The notes under the pieces were generated by a model. That model saw only the letters and a list, made by a program, of their open reading frames with translations. It made no database searches and was not told the origin of the DNA. 7,490 nt of DNA, from assembly GCA_002712105.1 (NCBI GenBank), contig PASA01000010.1, positions 46,160-53,649 of the forward strand, read 5' to 3'. Source of the stretch: Kiritimatiellaceae bacterium (GTDB lineage: Bacteria; Verrucomicrobiota; Kiritimatiellia; Kiritimatiellales; Pontiellaceae). The position numbers were made by a program, and so were the translations under genes. Positions 6,681 through 7,490 of the stretch are shown here, piece by piece (within the stretch, counting starts at the first letter, position 1; every line of letters begins with the position of its first letter).

Positions 6681-7490
6681 TTATAAATTCTTATTTTTTC
6701 CACTATCTGTTGGATTATCATAATCAACAGGGTCATTTAAACGCTTGCTTAAATCTACTAACTTAAATTTAAGGTCATTTATATTTTTTCTGTAATTTTT
6801 ATCTAATGCTAAATCAATCATCTCATTCGGATCGTTTGAGATATTATATAACCTGTAAATATTTCCATTTGTATAATGAATGAGTTTCCACTCACCGTCA
6901 GTTATCGAACGCTGCAAATTCCTAAAACCTCCGTAAATATAATCATAATGATTAATATTACTTTCCCTGATAAGGGGAACTAAGCTTCTAAATTCAACGG
7001 ACGAGGGGATATCTACTTCAGCTAATTCCAATGTAGTAGGCATTATATCCTGTAAATAAATAGGAGTATTGATTATATGGTCTGATTTAATGTCCGGTCC
7101 TGTGATAATAAAAGGAACTTGTGTACTATGTTCATATAAATTTTGTTTACCTATTAACCCATGATGTCCAACAGATAAGCCATGATCAGCTGTAAAAATA
7201 ACATAGGTGGAGTCCGTTAATCCTGTCTTATCTAAAGCTTCCAATATTCGGCCAATTTGCTCATCCATATGAGTAATAAGCGCATAATATTCTTGGCGAT
7301 TAACTTTTACTGCATACTCATTTCTTGGAAAAGGAGCTAGTCGTTCATCTCTTACAGCTGGTCCGCATCCCATCTCTTCTTCATATTTATACTTAGGCAC
7401 AAAGTTTACTGGTACTTCGATTCTATCTAAAGGATATCTATCAACAAAGGATTGAGGAGATTGACGTGGATCATGTGGAGCATTAAAAGC
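6681..7490 (-). CDS. S1-family sulfatase, C-terminal part (start lies beyond the right edge)
   Basis: This is the C-terminal 269 residues of a type I (formylglycine) sulfatase, which hydrolyses sulfate esters, here probably on a polysaccharide. The frame is open to base 7490 with no start in the window; a GTG at 7398-7400 is internal because the sulfatase-like sequence continues upstream of it. Counting from the first visible residue, A-P-H-D-P (4-8) is the family's conserved His region. The T-A-D-H-G block (100-104) holds the Asp/His metal ligands, with His where many relatives have Asn. The K115-containing G-K-Q-N-L-Y-E-H-S block and V-P-F-I-I-T-G-P follow, then the usual C-terminal stretch D-G-E-W-K-L-I-H-Y. 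The catalytic C-x-P/A-S-R motif must lie off the edge and cannot be checked. The T-A-D-H-G and V-G-H-H-G style resembles choline-sulfatase/iduronate-sulfatase-like members and is unlike the second sulfatase here. It is the first visible gene of the operon, 16 bases before the fucosidase gene. The substrate is unknown. Confidence 0.93.
   Translation of the reverse strand, partial: AFNAPHDPRQSPQSFVDRYPLDRIEVPVNFVPKYKYEEEMGCGPAVRDERLAPFPRNEYAVKVNRQEYYALITHMDEQIGRILEALDKTGLTDSTYVIFTADHGLSVGHHGLIGKQNLYEHSTQVPFIITGPDIKSDHIINTPIYLQDIMPTTLELAEVDIPSSVEFRSLVPLIRESNINHYDYIYGGFRNLQRSITDGEWKLIHYTNGNIYRLYNISNDPNEMIDLALDKNYRKNINDLKFKLVDLSKRLNDPVDYDNPTDSGKNKNL

Noticed and set aside
7398..7400. GTG as a possible start of the right-hand sulfatase.
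   Set aside because: The same frame continues upstream to the edge with sulfatase-like sequence (A-F-N-A-P-H-D-P), so the GTG is an internal Val codon and the gene is cut by the window, not short.

Overview
The window is AT-rich bacterial DNA, packed with genes that all lie on the minus strand. Read in the direction of transcription (right to left) it holds six protein genes. They are a sulfatase cut by the right edge, a GH29 alpha-L-fucosidase-type enzyme, a second and different S1 sulfatase, and three consecutive members of what looks like glycoside hydrolase family 117 (five-bladed beta-propeller enzymes, best known as 3,6-anhydro-L-galactosidases). The third of these runs off the left edge. 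The only non-coding DNA is 16 bases between the first two genes (6665-6680). Every other junction overlaps by 11, 17, 4 or 17 bases. No promoter, terminator, RNA gene, insertion sequence, CRISPR array, regulator or transporter is visible. The whole window therefore looks like the interior of one long operon whose ends are outside.

All five genes with a visible start encode exported proteins. Four carry ordinary signal peptides and the last GH117-like protein carries a lipoprotein-like signal with Cys23. This points to a Gram-negative cell that breaks down a sulfated polysaccharide outside the cytoplasm. Good Shine-Dalgarno sequences precede four of the five visible starts. That argues weakly against Bacteroidota, which mostly lack them, and fits a member of the Planctomycetota/Verrucomicrobiota/Lentisphaerota group, where sulfatase-rich polysaccharide operons are common. 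This placement is an inference; nothing in the window fixes the taxon.

Functionally the set reads as a finishing line for a sulfated, L-sugar-containing glycan. Sulfatases unmask the sugar, the GH29 enzyme removes alpha-linked L-fucose (or the related L-galactose), and the GH117 enzymes may remove 3,6-anhydro-L-galactose or a related terminal residue. An agar/porphyran-type red-algal galactan and a fucoidan-like brown-algal polymer are the two leading substrates, and the sequence alone does not decide between them. The most notable point is the tandem series of three GH117 paralogues. Two are close relatives from a local duplication, and one is divergent and probably membrane-anchored. They vary next to otherwise conserved active-site positions, which suggests division of labour.
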